DNA of 64,000 bases from Marinomonas atlantica (GCF_001639725.1 NZ_LTAW01000001.1:186001-250000), one strand, 5' to 3'; positions 51,681-60,313 are shown, numbered from the stretch's first letter. Notes: a model not told the origin generated them from the letters alone. Numbers and translations: made by a program.

Positions 51681-53213
51681 ATGAAACACGTAAAAAAATG
51701 GCCGTGGGTCGCGCTAGCCTTGTCTATGACAGTGCTAATCGGTTGTTTTGATGATGCCAATGACATCAACGCACAAGCCAATACATCGACGGACACGCAA
51801 GACGAACGTATTAAACTGGCGATGTTGCTTACGCCGAGAACGGGCTTGTCGCCATTAAGTGACGATGCGTTTAAATTCTCCCGCTGGAGTGTTGGTGAGA
51901 CCTTGGTTTTGTTGGATAAGGAAGGCAACTTACAGCCCAGTTTGGCCACTCAATGGGAGCAACTCACACCGAACGATTGGCGCATTACCTTGCGTGATGA
52001 TGTGATGTTTCACGACGGTACCAAGCTGGATGCGAAAGCCGTTGAAAATGCGTTGCAAGCTGCGATCAATGCATCCCCTAAACCGCGTATCTTAGATGGC
52101 GTGTCTTGGACGGTGAAAACAGACGGTGAAAATGCCGTTATCATCAGCAGTGCAGAACCCGACCCATTGTTAGCGCAGCGTTTAACCAGCCCGCAATTAA
52201 CCATGTTGGCGCCGAGTGCCTATGCTGACAACGGTACGATTAACCCTGAGAGTACCGGCACAGGGCCGTTCCGTTTGGTCAAACTTAACGGTTCGAGCAC
52301 TGCAACCATTGATCGATTCGATGGCTACTGGGGTGAAAAAGCCCAAGCACCGGGTATCGATGTCAGCTTTGTACCGGATGGCATCGCGCGTGCATCGGCG
52401 TTGCGTTCAGGTGAAGCCGATATTGTAGAAGCCATCCCTGTCTCGCAAGCGCCTTTGCTTGATCCCGATATGATTCGTGAAGTGCCGATGCCGCGTACCA
52501 ATACGCTGTATTTGAATACGCATAATGGCGTCATGACCAACCCAGGCATGCGTGCTGCGGTGCGTGAAGCGATCAATCGTCAGCAGCTTATCGACAACGT
52601 TTACGAGTCGCGCGCAGACATCGGCGTAGGTCTGCTTGGGCCAGCACTGCCTTGGGCCGCGAAACTGCGCCAGTCCGTGGCTGATCCTGTAACACCCGCC
52701 GAGCCGAATGGCGTGACGATTACCTTAGGCACGTATACTGACCGCACAGAATTACCGGAAGTGGCGGTGTACTTAGCACAACAGCTAACGGATGCAGGCT
52801 TCACTGTGAAACAAGATGTGCGCGAATACTCGCAGATCGAAACCGATGCGTTAGCAGGTAAATTTGATGCCTTTATTTTGTCGCGTGCGACCATGTTAGA
52901 CCTAGGTGATCCCGTGGCATACATGTCGAGCGATTTCACTTGTGACGGTTCGTATAACCTAGCTCAGTTGTGTGACCCTGCGATTGACCAAGCCATCAAA
53001 GCCGCTGCAGTGTTGCCCGCTGGAGAAGCCCGTCAAAAAGCCATTATGAAAGCTGAGAACCTGATCTTAGCGACTGACGCGGCGATTCCAATGTTGCATG
53101 AACGTGTGATCCAAGGTGAATCTAAGCGTGTGCGTGATGCCATTGCTGACCCACGAGAGCGTTTAATTATCTCAACTCGCACTCACTTGGTCTCACCTGA
53201 GATGACGGAATAA
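51681..53213 (+). CDS. ABC importer substrate-binding lipoprotein, family 5
   Basis: A 510-residue lipoprotein of the SBP_bac_5 family. The ATG at 51681, with AAAGGAAA upstream, opens a signal peptide ending in the lipobox LIGC; an overlapping frame further upstream is not used. Domain marks: NLQPSLATQWEQLTPNDWRITLRDDVMFHDGTKLDAKAV, STGTGPFRLVKL and MRAAVREAINRQQLIDNVY. Ligands of this group include oligopeptides, nickel chelates and opine metallophores. The related orphan SBP at 4547-6088 has a cleavable signal instead. Confidence 0.92.
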   Translation: MKHVKKWPWVALALSMTVLIGCFDDANDINAQANTSTDTQDERIKLAMLLTPRTGLSPLSDDAFKFSRWSVGETLVLLDKEGNLQPSLATQWEQLTPNDWRITLRDDVMFHDGTKLDAKAVENALQAAINASPKPRILDGVSWTVKTDGENAVIISSAEPDPLLAQRLTSPQLTMLAPSAYADNGTINPESTGTGPFRLVKLNGSSTATIDRFDGYWGEKAQAPGIDVSFVPDGIARASALRSGEADIVEAIPVSQAPLLDPDMIREVPMPRTNTLYLNTHNGVMTNPGMRAAVREAINRQQLIDNVYESRADIGVGLLGPALPWAAKLRQSVADPVTPAEPNGVTITLGTYTDRTELPEVAVYLAQQLTDAGFTVKQDVREYSQIETDALAGKFDAFILSRATMLDLGDPVAYMSSDFTCDGSYNLAQLCDPAIDQAIKAAAVLPAGEARQKAIMKAENLILATDAAIPMLHERVIQGESKRVRDAIADPRERLIISTRTHLVSPEMTE

Positions 53214-53228
53214 GCGTTAAGCACTTCT

Positions 53229-55001
53229 ATGAAAATCCGTTTACGACATACCTTAAGCGCAGCGGGCAGGGTCTTAGACCTTGACCGCTCTGCGGCGTTT
53301 ACCCTTTGCTCACGTTTGCTGTCATTAGCCGGCGTTGTGGTGTTGGTGGCGATGTTGCCTTGGTTATCAGGGCAAGACCCCGCATTGGCTTTGCTGCGGG
53401 CGCGTTTCTCCGAACAAAACCCAACCGAAGAAACCTTAAACGCCATTCGTGAATCATTAGGGCTGGATCAAGGTCCGATTGTGCTGATGTTCAATTGGCT
53501 CAAAGGTTTGTTCCATGGGGACGCGGGCGTATCATGGGTATCCGGCAAGCCTTTGCTGGGCGATATGCTGCAAGCGGCGAGCGTGTCACTAACGCTGATG
53601 GGCTTCGCGCTCGGTACGGCGTTTGTGATTGCGCTGTTGCTGTGTGTGCCCACCATTCGTCGTGGATTACGCGGTCAAGCGTATCGCAGCAGCGGAATAT
53701 TGGCGGTGACATTCACGGCGTTACCTGAATTTGTGCTGGCCTCGATGCTGTTATTGCTGGGTGCAGTCTGGCTAGGGTGGTTACCGACCTATGGCTGGAA
53801 AGGTATTTCGTATGTGGTCCTACCTGCGCTGGCTTTGGCCATCCCTGCTGGGGGCTATTTAGGGCGTTTGTTGTCTGACAACATTGCCCAAGTATTCACC
53901 GAAGCGTGGGTGGCTACGTGGAGTGTCGCGGGCGTGAGCCGTTGGCATATTGTAGTGGCGGTAGTGCGTCGTGCTTTGGCGACCGTTTTGCCGATGATTG
54001 GTTTAACCGTGGTTGCTTTAACGGGCAGCGCGGTAGCCATAGAAAAGATCTTTGCGATTCCGGGTATTGGTCGTGCAACCTTAGGGGCGGCCATAGCCAA
54101 AGATGTGCCGGCGTTACAGTTGGGCATTCTATTAATGCTGCTGTTTGCCTTCTTGGTCGGCATGGTGGTCAATATTCTGAAAACCATGATTCTGGGGCGA
54201 GCATTACGTCAAGGCGCAATGCCAATCCCCAAAGAAGCAGACGTGGTAATGTCAAAAAGCACCCGCTTGCTGCCGCTGTTTTGTGTATTTGTCTTGCTGG
54301 CACTCATGCTCGCAGGGTTGCCGCGCGACCCTTACTCCGTCGAGTTTATGCGCTTGCAAGCGCCATCAATGGCACTGCCTTTCGGGGCTGATGCCATGGG
54401 GCGTGATCTCTTGGCGCGTTTGGCGCACGGCAGTTTATATACCTGTGTGTTGGCGATCTTAGTGGCGTTGGTGTGTTTGATGATTGGTTTTTTGATTGGT
54501 CAATTTCCACGCCTAATGGCGGGACCGATTGAAGTCGCCAATGCCTTGCCGCCCATATTGAGTGGTTTGCTCGTTGCAGCCGTTTATGGACCGGGATTAG
54601 TCGGCGCGTCCATTGCTGTGATCATCGTCAGTTGGGCGCCTTTGGCGGCGCATGCGGCAGCACTCACCGCCGAAGTCAAAGCGCGCCCCTACATTCAAAT
54701 GCTGCCGTTGATTGGTGTCGGCATGATACGTCGTAATGCCTTCTACGTGTTCCCTGCCGTGATTAAACCGTTACTTCGTCATGCCATGCTGCGAGTGCCG
54801 GGGATTGCTCTCACACTCGCATCGCTGGGCTTCTTAGGCTTAGGGGCCATGCCACCGAGCCCAGAGTGGGGCCGTATCTTAGCCGAAGGCTTGCCGTATA
54901 TTGAACGCAGCTACTGGGTCGTCTTAGCCCCTGTAAGCGCCTTGGCATTGCTATCGGTCTTGGCCGTCAGCACTGCCAGCGCATTTGGTAACCGCCGATA
55001 A
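53229..55001 (+). CDS. Fused ABC permease (DppB-DppC-type domains in one chain)
   Basis: A 590-residue inner-membrane protein containing both permease halves. The N-terminal half (about 1-330) is DppB-like: ALLRARFSEQNPTEETLNAIRESLGLDQGPIVLMFNWLKGLFHGDAGVSW and the EAA-type region WVATWSVAGVSRWHIVVAVVRRALATVLP. The C-terminal half (about 340-590) is DppC-like, with LPFGADAMGRDLLARLAHGSLYT and IQMLPLIGVGMIRRNAFYVFPAV. These are normally two genes. It is the last gene of the four-gene importer, 15 bp after the binding protein. Confidence 0.92.
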   Translation: MKIRLRHTLSAAGRVLDLDRSAAFTLCSRLLSLAGVVVLVAMLPWLSGQDPALALLRARFSEQNPTEETLNAIRESLGLDQGPIVLMFNWLKGLFHGDAGVSWVSGKPLLGDMLQAASVSLTLMGFALGTAFVIALLLCVPTIRRGLRGQAYRSSGILAVTFTALPEFVLASMLLLLGAVWLGWLPTYGWKGISYVVLPALALAIPAGGYLGRLLSDNIAQVFTEAWVATWSVAGVSRWHIVVAVVRRALATVLPMIGLTVVALTGSAVAIEKIFAIPGIGRATLGAAIAKDVPALQLGILLMLLFAFLVGMVVNILKTMILGRALRQGAMPIPKEADVVMSKSTRLLPLFCVFVLLALMLAGLPRDPYSVEFMRLQAPSMALPFGADAMGRDLLARLAHGSLYTCVLAILVALVCLMIGFLIGQFPRLMAGPIEVANALPPILSGLLVAAVYGPGLVGASIAVIIVSWAPLAAHAAALTAEVKARPYIQMLPLIGVGMIRRNAFYVFPAVIKPLLRHAMLRVPGIALTLASLGFLGLGAMPPSPEWGRILAEGLPYIERSYWVVLAPVSALALLSVLAVSTASAFGNRR

Positions 55002-55279
55002 GAGTATTGGCTAGCCCCTTAATCAACGTGCGAAAAACGTGCATTAAAGTAAATAGTGCTAATGAAATGAGCACTCTGTTGGAATCCCCTAGTGAGTGCG
55101 TTAACGTGAAATGCATAGGGTGTTTCGAAGGGACACAGTTTGGTTTTCATATTGGTCAAATGGATTGGCTAGAAACTGATTAAACAGGACACCAACGAAC
55201 AGAGAGCATAACTTTCAAAAATGCCGCGCGACCTGAAAAGCGACAAGAGTAGGGGCAATCAATATAGGAAGGATGAACA
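55002..55279. other. 278-bp intergenic region after the ABC importer
   Basis: It contains an inverted repeat AGTGCT-N9-AGCACT (near 55055-55075) without a T-run and a purine-rich ribosome site (AGGAAGGA) before the lectin-like gene. I see no small gene or other feature. Confidence 0.4.
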
Positions 55280-55606
55280 ATGGAAAATTACGTTATTGCG
55301 ACCAATGCAGACTCTAAAGTAGAAGCGTTTTATATTGATGAATCCGGAACAGTGATGCACACATGGCAACTTGAGGATTCAAGTAAAACCAAGTGGTCTA
55401 AGCCGCAGCCCTTACAGGGCACGTGTAGTCATACGGGCAGCAATGAACCGCTGAAAAATGCAACGCGCGTTGAAGCGTGTACCAATCCAAATGGCCAAAT
55501 CCAAGTGGTTGCCTACACCAAAGAAGGTGGAAAAGATGGCACTTACTACATCTGCTACCAAACGCCAGGTTTTTGGAACGGCTGGAATAAAATTACGCAA
55601 GAGTAA
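55280..55606 (+). CDS. Small lectin-like/beta-propeller-blade protein, unknown
   Basis: A 108-residue protein without a signal peptide. It contains two similar units of about 50 residues: VIATNADSKVEAFYIDESGTVMHTWQL...TKWSKPQPL and VEACTNPNGQIQVVAYTKEGGKDGTYYICYQTPGFWNGWNKI. The pattern of hydrophobic strand, D/N-G turn, Y/W and a closing WxxW resembles blades of PLL-type sugar-binding propellers. Two blades would need oligomerisation to close a propeller. The start has AGGAAGGATG upstream, and a strong terminator follows. Function is inferred only from pattern. Confidence 0.7.
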   Translation: MENYVIATNADSKVEAFYIDESGTVMHTWQLEDSSKTKWSKPQPLQGTCSHTGSNEPLKNATRVEACTNPNGQIQVVAYTKEGGKDGTYYICYQTPGFWNGWNKITQE

Positions 55607-55625
55607 TTTAGTGATCTGATTTTTT

Positions 55626-55661
55626 AAAAAGCCCCCTATGGTATGCGCCATGGGGCTTTTT
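55626..55661. terminator. Terminator after the lectin-like gene
   Basis: AAAAAGCCCC at 55626-55635 pairs with GGGGCTTTTT at 55652-55661, with an inner TATGG/CCAT helix. A- and T-runs flank it on both sides. Confidence 0.9.
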
Positions 55662-55819
55662 CGTATAAACCGCGCTCACTTGTCTTTACGCCATCTTGCT
55701 AACACTTCCCTGACGAGCGGATGCCTTGCGTGTTTAGGCCTCATGCTATGACTCTTCAAGTATGAATTTGAAATTACGCGTATACTAGTCGGCCATTTAC
55801 CTGTTTTAGGATCACATAT

Positions 55820-56548
55820 ATGTCGCTTCTGTTTGAAGAGCTGGACAGCCAAGAGTCGCCGTTAGGTGAGATTTCCCTGCGTAAGCGCCGTATCCCTGCT
55901 TTGGGTGATCGTGATATCTATGAAGTGAAACTGGGCGAAGAGTTTTTGATGTCGAGCATGTTTGTTGCGGCGGAAGAAGCATTATCAACGCTGGGTTTGG
56001 CGCAGGTAGAAGGCGAGCAACTAAAAGTAGTCGTGGGTGGCTTGGGCCTAGGTTACACCGCGGTTGCAGCCTTGGCCGATGAGCGCATTGCTGAGCTGTT
56101 GGTAGTGGACGCGTTAGAAACCGTGATTCATTGGCATCAACAGGAAATGGTGCCCTTAGGCAAAGTGCTTAACGCTGACCCTCGTAATCGCTATGTATTA
56201 GGCAGCTTCTTTGATTTAGCTACGTCCCCAGAGACAGGCTTTGATCCGCAGCAGGCAGGCAAGAAGTTTGACGCGATTTTGTTAGACATCGACCACTCGC
56301 CAACGGAATACCTCAACCCTGCCAACGCTGGGTTTTACACCACCACGAACTTGACCTTAATGGCAGAGCAACTGGTTGAAGACGGCGTATTCGCCATGTG
56401 GTCGCAGAACCCACCGGAAGACGACTTCATTGCGTTACTGAAAACCGTATTTGAAACCGTCGAACCCCACTTAGTACCGTTTGAAAACCCATTCCAAGGC
56501 GGCATCGCCACCAACTCGGTCTACGTCTGTAAACGGCCGATTCGATAA
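55820..56548 (+). CDS. Spermidine-synthase-like methyltransferase-fold protein
   Basis: A 242-residue cytosolic Rossmann protein. VVVGGLGLGYTAVAAL is the nucleotide/SAM loop, LLVVDALETVIHWHQ the acidic strand-2 end, and DAILLDIDHSPTEYL corresponds to the spermidine synthase active-site strand. The usual gatekeeper and polyamine-binding residues are not obvious, so it may be a methyltransferase-like homologue rather than a true aminopropyltransferase. It is a single gene before the repeat array. Confidence 0.85.
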   Translation: MSLLFEELDSQESPLGEISLRKRRIPALGDRDIYEVKLGEEFLMSSMFVAAEEALSTLGLAQVEGEQLKVVVGGLGLGYTAVAALADERIAELLVVDALETVIHWHQQEMVPLGKVLNADPRNRYVLGSFFDLATSPETGFDPQQAGKKFDAILLDIDHSPTEYLNPANAGFYTTTNLTLMAEQLVEDGVFAMWSQNPPEDDFIALLKTVFETVEPHLVPFENPFQGGIATNSVYVCKRPIR

Positions 56549-56564
56549 GCAAAAAATGCTTTGA

Positions 56565-56802
56565 AGACTCTATTCCATGTGTTTAATTCGCTTGCGCAAT
56601 CCTCGTGCCTCGGCCACGTCAGCGCGAATTAAGCAACATGGAGTATCGCTATTTATACGTATGAGCGTGTTGCATCCGCGATCAAAGCGCAGCTTTGTTT
56701 AGTTGTACGACCTCGCTGCGCGAGGGAAACCGCATCACAACATAGACAATCTTCCTTCTAGGTTGCCAATGCTCCAGTGTCGGCGTGCATTAACGTTATT
56801 GC
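56565..56802 (+). repeat. Tandem structured repeat, copy 1 (~238 bp)
   Basis: Begins AGACTCTATTCCATG. It contains three foldable parts: an outer hairpin pairing CCATGT-TTAATTCGC with GCGAATTAA-ACATGG; an AAAGC/GCTTT hairpin; and CCTCGC-TGC-GCGAGG. The next copy follows without a gap. Confidence 0.9.
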
Positions 56803-57043
56803 AGACTCTATCCCATGTATTTAATTCGCTTGCGCAATCCTCGTGCCTCGGCCACGTCAGCGCTCATTAAACAACATGGAACATCGCTAAAATGCCGCGT
56901 ACAAGCGGATTGTATCCGCGATCAAAGCGGCAGCTTTGTTTAGTTGTACGACCTCGCTGCGCGAGGGAAACCGCATCGCAACCTAGACAATCTTCCCTCT
57001 AGGTTGGCAATGCACCAGTTTCGGTGCTCACTAACCTTATTGC
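56803..57043 (+). repeat. Tandem structured repeat, copy 2 (~241 bp)
   Basis: Nearly identical to copy 1, again with the CCATGT/ACATGG outer hairpin and CCTCGCTGCGCGAGG. Differences from copy 1 are scattered single bases and a few short indels. Confidence 0.9.
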
Positions 57044-57225
57044 AGACTCTATTCCATGTATTTAATTCGCTTGCGCAATCCTCGTGCCTCGGCCACGTCA
57101 GCGCTCATTAAACAACATGGAACATCGCTGAAATACCGCGTACGAGCGGATTGTATCCGCGATCATAATGACCGCTTTGTTCTATTGTAAGGCCTTGCTT
57201 TGCGAGGGTTTAATCTCAATTAGAA
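57044..57225 (+). repeat. Tandem structured repeat, copy 3 (partial, right half diverged)
   Basis: Almost identical to copy 2 up to about 57163, then increasingly divergent. The last hairpin is kept as CCTTGC-TTT-GCGAGG, i.e. still pairable (one C-G pair became T-G). The end point is approximate. Confidence 0.8.
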
Positions 57226-57435
57226 ATAGCTTCAACAGCTCTTAGACCTCTTGTGGATAAGTTTAAAAAATTGTTTCTATATACAGTCTATTTTTGATTT
57301 ATTAAATCCAAGGCACACTTTTATGATCTGAATGCCGTTCAGCTTCGCGGTTTGTCATGGAAGCGTTAAGGAAACTGTATTAAGATCAATAATTAAACAA
57401 TGTTGCAGCCAGAATAGCGTGCTGTGGAAAACTGT

Positions 57436-57588
57436 TATAACGCGCATGCTCGAATTTGTGTTTTTAGTTGTTACTGGGTAAGCCTGAAAAATGTTTTTAA
57501 AACAAATCGTTAGAACATTTTCTCTGAGCTATCCAATACCGTGTAAACGCGCATGCGCACTATTAAAATGTTAGCATTCAGTGTTATA
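57436..57588 (+). other. Candidate integron attC-like site, left end of the ATPase cassette
   Basis: TATAAC (57436-57441) and GTTATA (57583-57588) are complementary end boxes. Inside them ATGCT...ATTT on the left pairs with AAAT...AGCAT on the right (interrupted), as in long VCR-type attC sites. About 153 bp. Pairing is weaker than in the right-hand site, so this is a suggestion. Confidence 0.4.
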
Positions 57589-57608
57589 CAGATAAGTAAG
57601 GAATATAA

Positions 57609-59072
57609 ATGAATTTGGAAGAAGTAAACTTTGGTAATCAAGTTGCTGAGAATGAAGCAAATGCTCTATCTACATATTTCGTTGAAACACAGGCTTGGAA
57701 GAAATTATTTAATGGTGAGGTTGATGTCATATTCGGTAGTAAAGGTGCAGGAAAAAGTGCCTTATATACTTTGTTACTGAATAAAAGTAATAGTTTATAT
57801 GAAAGGGATGTTTTTCTTATATCCGCAGAGAAGCCAACAGGTAAAACAGTTTTTTCTGATATGTCTAGTGAGCCTCCTACTCAAGAAAATGAATTCATTA
57901 CACTTTGGAAAGTATATTTTTGTCAGCTCATCGTTAATTGGCTTATAGAAAATAAAATGTGTGAAGGATCTGCTAAGGTAGTCGCAGATAAGCTTGTTGA
58001 CGCTGGATTGATTGAGGAAAAAAACACAATTAAGAGATTGTTAGCTAGCGCAAAGAAATTTGCTAAACAACTAACTCGTGTTGAAGGTATTGAAGGAGGT
58101 TTAGGGTTAGAAGGAGGTGTTTCGGGGAAGATTACATTTCATACTCCTGATCAAGAATTAAAGACCAAGGGATATAGCTCTGTTGATGAAATTTTGGATA
58201 CACTGAATGAATATCTTAGTGAAATCGGGAAGGTAGGGTGGATTCTATGTGACCGACTAGATGTGGCGTTTGACCAAAGTATTGAATTAGAAAAAAATGC
58301 TTTGAGAGCCCTTTTTAAGGTTTATAGAGACCTAGAGGAGTATGAATCAATTTTCCTTAAAATATTTTTGAGAGATGATATTTGGAATAGAATTACTCAG
58401 GAGGGATTTAGGGAGGCGAGCCATATTAATAGAGATATAACAATATCATGGAACAGCAGGAATCTTTTGAATTTGATCGTAAGTAGAGCCCTGCAAAACA
58501 CTATTTTGCTCGAACAATATAATGTAGATAGTAAAGATATATTGGCGGACTATGATAAGCAAAAAGATTTTTATTATAAAATGTTTCCGAAACAGGTTGA
58601 CGTAGGAGAAAGACAATCTGAAACTTTCGAATGGGTTCTAAGTAGGATTAGAGATGGTTTAAATAGCGCACCACCTAGAGAGTTGATTCACTATTATAAC
58701 GAAATGATATCGCAAGAAATAAACGAACAAGATATTGCAAACAATAATGTAGAAGAGCCAAATATTATAAGTAAAGTCGCAATAAAAAATGCAGCTTATG
58801 AGGTATCTAAAACACGGATTTTAAGAACACTTTTTGCAGAGTACCCTGAATTTAAAGATGATATCCTTGCATTTGAAAATAAAAAAGCGGAACACAATGT
58901 TGAAACGCTATGCACTGTTTGGGGAGTGGATACTAATATGGCCCTCATAAAAGCAAATAAGCTTTCAGAGTTAGGTTTTTTTGAACTGAAAACTGCCAAA
59001 AATGAAAAAGTATATAAAATTCCTTTTATCTATAGGTTTTACCTGAATGTTACACAGGGAAAAGCGTACTAA
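57609..59072 (+). CDS. Cassette-borne P-loop ATPase (Sll1717-like), defence candidate
   Basis: A 487-residue cytosolic P-loop NTPase. Walker A is GSKGAGKS at 43-50, Walker B WILCDRLD at 211-218, a sensor-like KIFLRDDIW follows near 251-259, and the C-terminal 50 residues (LCTVWGVDTNMALIKANKLSELGFFEL) look like a winged helix. It resembles the Sll1717-type ATPase family seen near phage-defence genes. The gene is AT-rich compared with its neighbours and is directly followed by an attC site, so it was acquired as an integron cassette. No partner toxin domain is visible; function is unknown. Confidence 0.85.
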   Translation: MNLEEVNFGNQVAENEANALSTYFVETQAWKKLFNGEVDVIFGSKGAGKSALYTLLLNKSNSLYERDVFLISAEKPTGKTVFSDMSSEPPTQENEFITLWKVYFCQLIVNWLIENKMCEGSAKVVADKLVDAGLIEEKNTIKRLLASAKKFAKQLTRVEGIEGGLGLEGGVSGKITFHTPDQELKTKGYSSVDEILDTLNEYLSEIGKVGWILCDRLDVAFDQSIELEKNALRALFKVYRDLEEYESIFLKIFLRDDIWNRITQEGFREASHINRDITISWNSRNLLNLIVSRALQNTILLEQYNVDSKDILADYDKQKDFYYKMFPKQVDVGERQSETFEWVLSRIRDGLNSAPPRELIHYYNEMISQEINEQDIANNNVEEPNIISKVAIKNAAYEVSKTRILRTLFAEYPEFKDDILAFENKKAEHNVETLCTVWGVDTNMALIKANKLSELGFFELKTAKNEKVYKIPFIYRFYLNVTQGKAY

Positions 59073-59075
59073 AAT

Positions 59076-59172
59076 GCTAACAAGGCCATGAAGTCGGATT
59101 CGTTACAGTTAGCTCGTTTCGCTTCGCTCTATTATAGCTAACTGTTACTCACCGCTTATGGCGGCGTTAACT
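59076..59172 (+). other. Integron attC recombination site
   Basis: Begins GCTAACAAGGC and ends GGCGGCGTTAACT. The halves fold on each other: TAAC with GTTA at the ends, GCCAT with ATGGC, CGG with CCG, and ACAGTTAGCT with AGCTAACTGT, leaving a loop of about 20 bases and a few unpaired bases, as attC sites do. Crossover would be between G59166 and T59167. It begins four bases after the ATPase stop. Confidence 0.85.
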
Positions 59173-59187
59173 CCCCAAAGGGCGATC

Positions 59188-59535
59188 ATGCAACCAAGTG
59201 ATTTAAGGGTGTTTATCCCGAGTAAGGATTACGAAGAATCCCAATCTTTCTACAAGGCGTTGGGGTTTCAAATGGAGCCTGCCAGCGATGATTTAACGAT
59301 TTTTAGCAAGGGCCCTTGTACATTCTTTTTGCAAAGATTTTTCAATGAGGAGTTGGCAAAAAATCTGATGCTTCAGCTTATCGTGTCAGATATTCAAGAG
59401 GCATTTGATGTGATATCTAAGATAAGGGACATTGATATCAGGTTTGGGCCAATCAAATCGGAGCCTTGGGGAAAGGTCATTTATCTTTGGGGGCCATCAG
59501 GGGAGTTGTGGCATGTCACTGAGTTTAGCAGTTAA
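59188..59535 (+). CDS. VOC-superfamily (glyoxalase/bleomycin resistance-like) protein
   Basis: A 115-residue single VOC domain: DLRVFIPSKDYEESQSFYKALGFQ, then a strand with GPCTFFLQRFF and the closing PWGKVIYLWGPSGELWHVTEF, whose final Glu and His/Glu pattern may bind metal. Such domains are frequent in integron cassettes. The ATG at 59188 has AAAGGG upstream and lies just after the attC site; the longer frame from 59158 would start inside it. It starts where a new cassette would begin. Confidence 0.85.
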   Translation: MQPSDLRVFIPSKDYEESQSFYKALGFQMEPASDDLTIFSKGPCTFFLQRFFNEELAKNLMLQLIVSDIQEAFDVISKIRDIDIRFGPIKSEPWGKVIYLWGPSGELWHVTEFSS

Positions 59536-59572
59536 CAAGTCAATTATGTCACGTTGAACGTTGATGGGATGG
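59533..59572 (+). other. Possible decayed attC after the VOC gene
   Basis: GTTAACAAG overlaps the VOC stop, and AAC-AAG-TCAA...TTGA-AC-GTT gives a short paired structure of about 35 bases. This is much shorter than a working attC, so at most a remnant. Confidence 0.25.
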
Positions 59573-59579
59573 CAAGAAC

Positions 59580-60266
59580 ATGAAGAAGTTAGCCGATGAT
59601 ATTTGGATTTTTGATGGCGAGTCTGTGCCGTTTTTTGGGTTGCCTTATTCCACGCGGATGACGGTGGTTAGGTTGTCTAGTGGCGATCTTTGGGTTCACA
59701 GTCCGATCAAGTTGTCGGCGTCCATTATGGCGCAGGTGGACAGTTTGGGCGGCGTTAAATATTTGATCGCGCCGAATCAATTGCACCATTTGTTCTTGCC
59801 TGAATGGATGGCGGCTTACCCTGATGCAGAGGTTTATGGCACAGATGGGGTAATGAAAAAACGCAGTGATTTGTCTTTTCATGCGCCGCTGAATAATTCA
59901 CAACGTTATGCTTGGGATTCAGACATTGAGCATGAGTTGTTTACTGGCTCGCCATTGATGGAAGAGTGTGTGTTTTATCATCAAGGCTCAGGTACGTTGA
60001 TTGTGACGGACTTGGTAGAGAACTTCTCGGGTAATGAGTTTAACGGCTGCCAACGTGTGGTGGCAAAAGGTGCGGGTATCTTAGCACCGAATGGCAAGAC
60101 ACCTTTGGATTGGCGTTTGAGTTTTATCTTTGGCAAGGCGAAAGCCCGAAAGCACCTTAATAAAGTGTTGTCTTGGAACCCGCAAAGGTTGGTAATGGCT
60201 CATGGGGAAATTGTCAGCGAAGAGACGGACAGGTTCTTACAAAGGTCGTTCAAATGGTTACTGTAG
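59580..60266 (+). CDS. DUF4336 (metallo-beta-lactamase-fold-like) protein
   Basis: A 228-residue cytosolic protein. It opens with LADDIWIFDGESVPFFGLPYSTRMTVVRLSSGDLWVHSPIKLS and has YLIAPNQLHHLFLPEW and LVMAHGEIV, the DUF4336 landmarks corresponding to metallo-hydrolase-type His segments. Function is unknown. It is a chromosomal gene by composition, following the cassette genes by 44 bp. Confidence 0.85.
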   Translation: MKKLADDIWIFDGESVPFFGLPYSTRMTVVRLSSGDLWVHSPIKLSASIMAQVDSLGGVKYLIAPNQLHHLFLPEWMAAYPDAEVYGTDGVMKKRSDLSFHAPLNNSQRYAWDSDIEHELFTGSPLMEECVFYHQGSGTLIVTDLVENFSGNEFNGCQRVVAKGAGILAPNGKTPLDWRLSFIFGKAKARKHLNKVLSWNPQRLVMAHGEIVSEETDRFLQRSFKWLL

Positions 60267-60313
60267 CAAGCCCTTGAATAATCCCTGCCAGCCTCGCGTT
60301 TGGCCCTTATTTT

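Larger units (their letters stand above)
56549..57608. other. 1.06-kb non-coding region: tandem repeats, then cassette boundary
   Basis: No protein gene is supported here. The first two thirds consist of three tandem copies of a structured ~240-bp repeat (separate entries). The rest, 57226-57608, is AT-rich and contains an attC-like element (57436-57588) with the palindrome GCGCATGCGC at 57549-57558. The change in base composition at about 57220 fits the edge of imported DNA. Confidence 0.6.

Noticed and set aside
55820..56548. Calling this gene speE (true spermidine synthase)
   Set aside because: The fold matches, but the polyamine-binding residues are not evident and no speD is adjacent, so only a family-level name is given.
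56565..57225. Tandem repeats considered as a CRISPR array
   Set aside because: Units are about 240 bp and nearly identical throughout; there are no short direct repeats with unique spacers and no cas genes.
56565..57225. Tandem repeats considered as attC sites of empty cassettes
   Set aside because: They lack the GTTA and TAAC end boxes that the site at 59076-59172 shows clearly.
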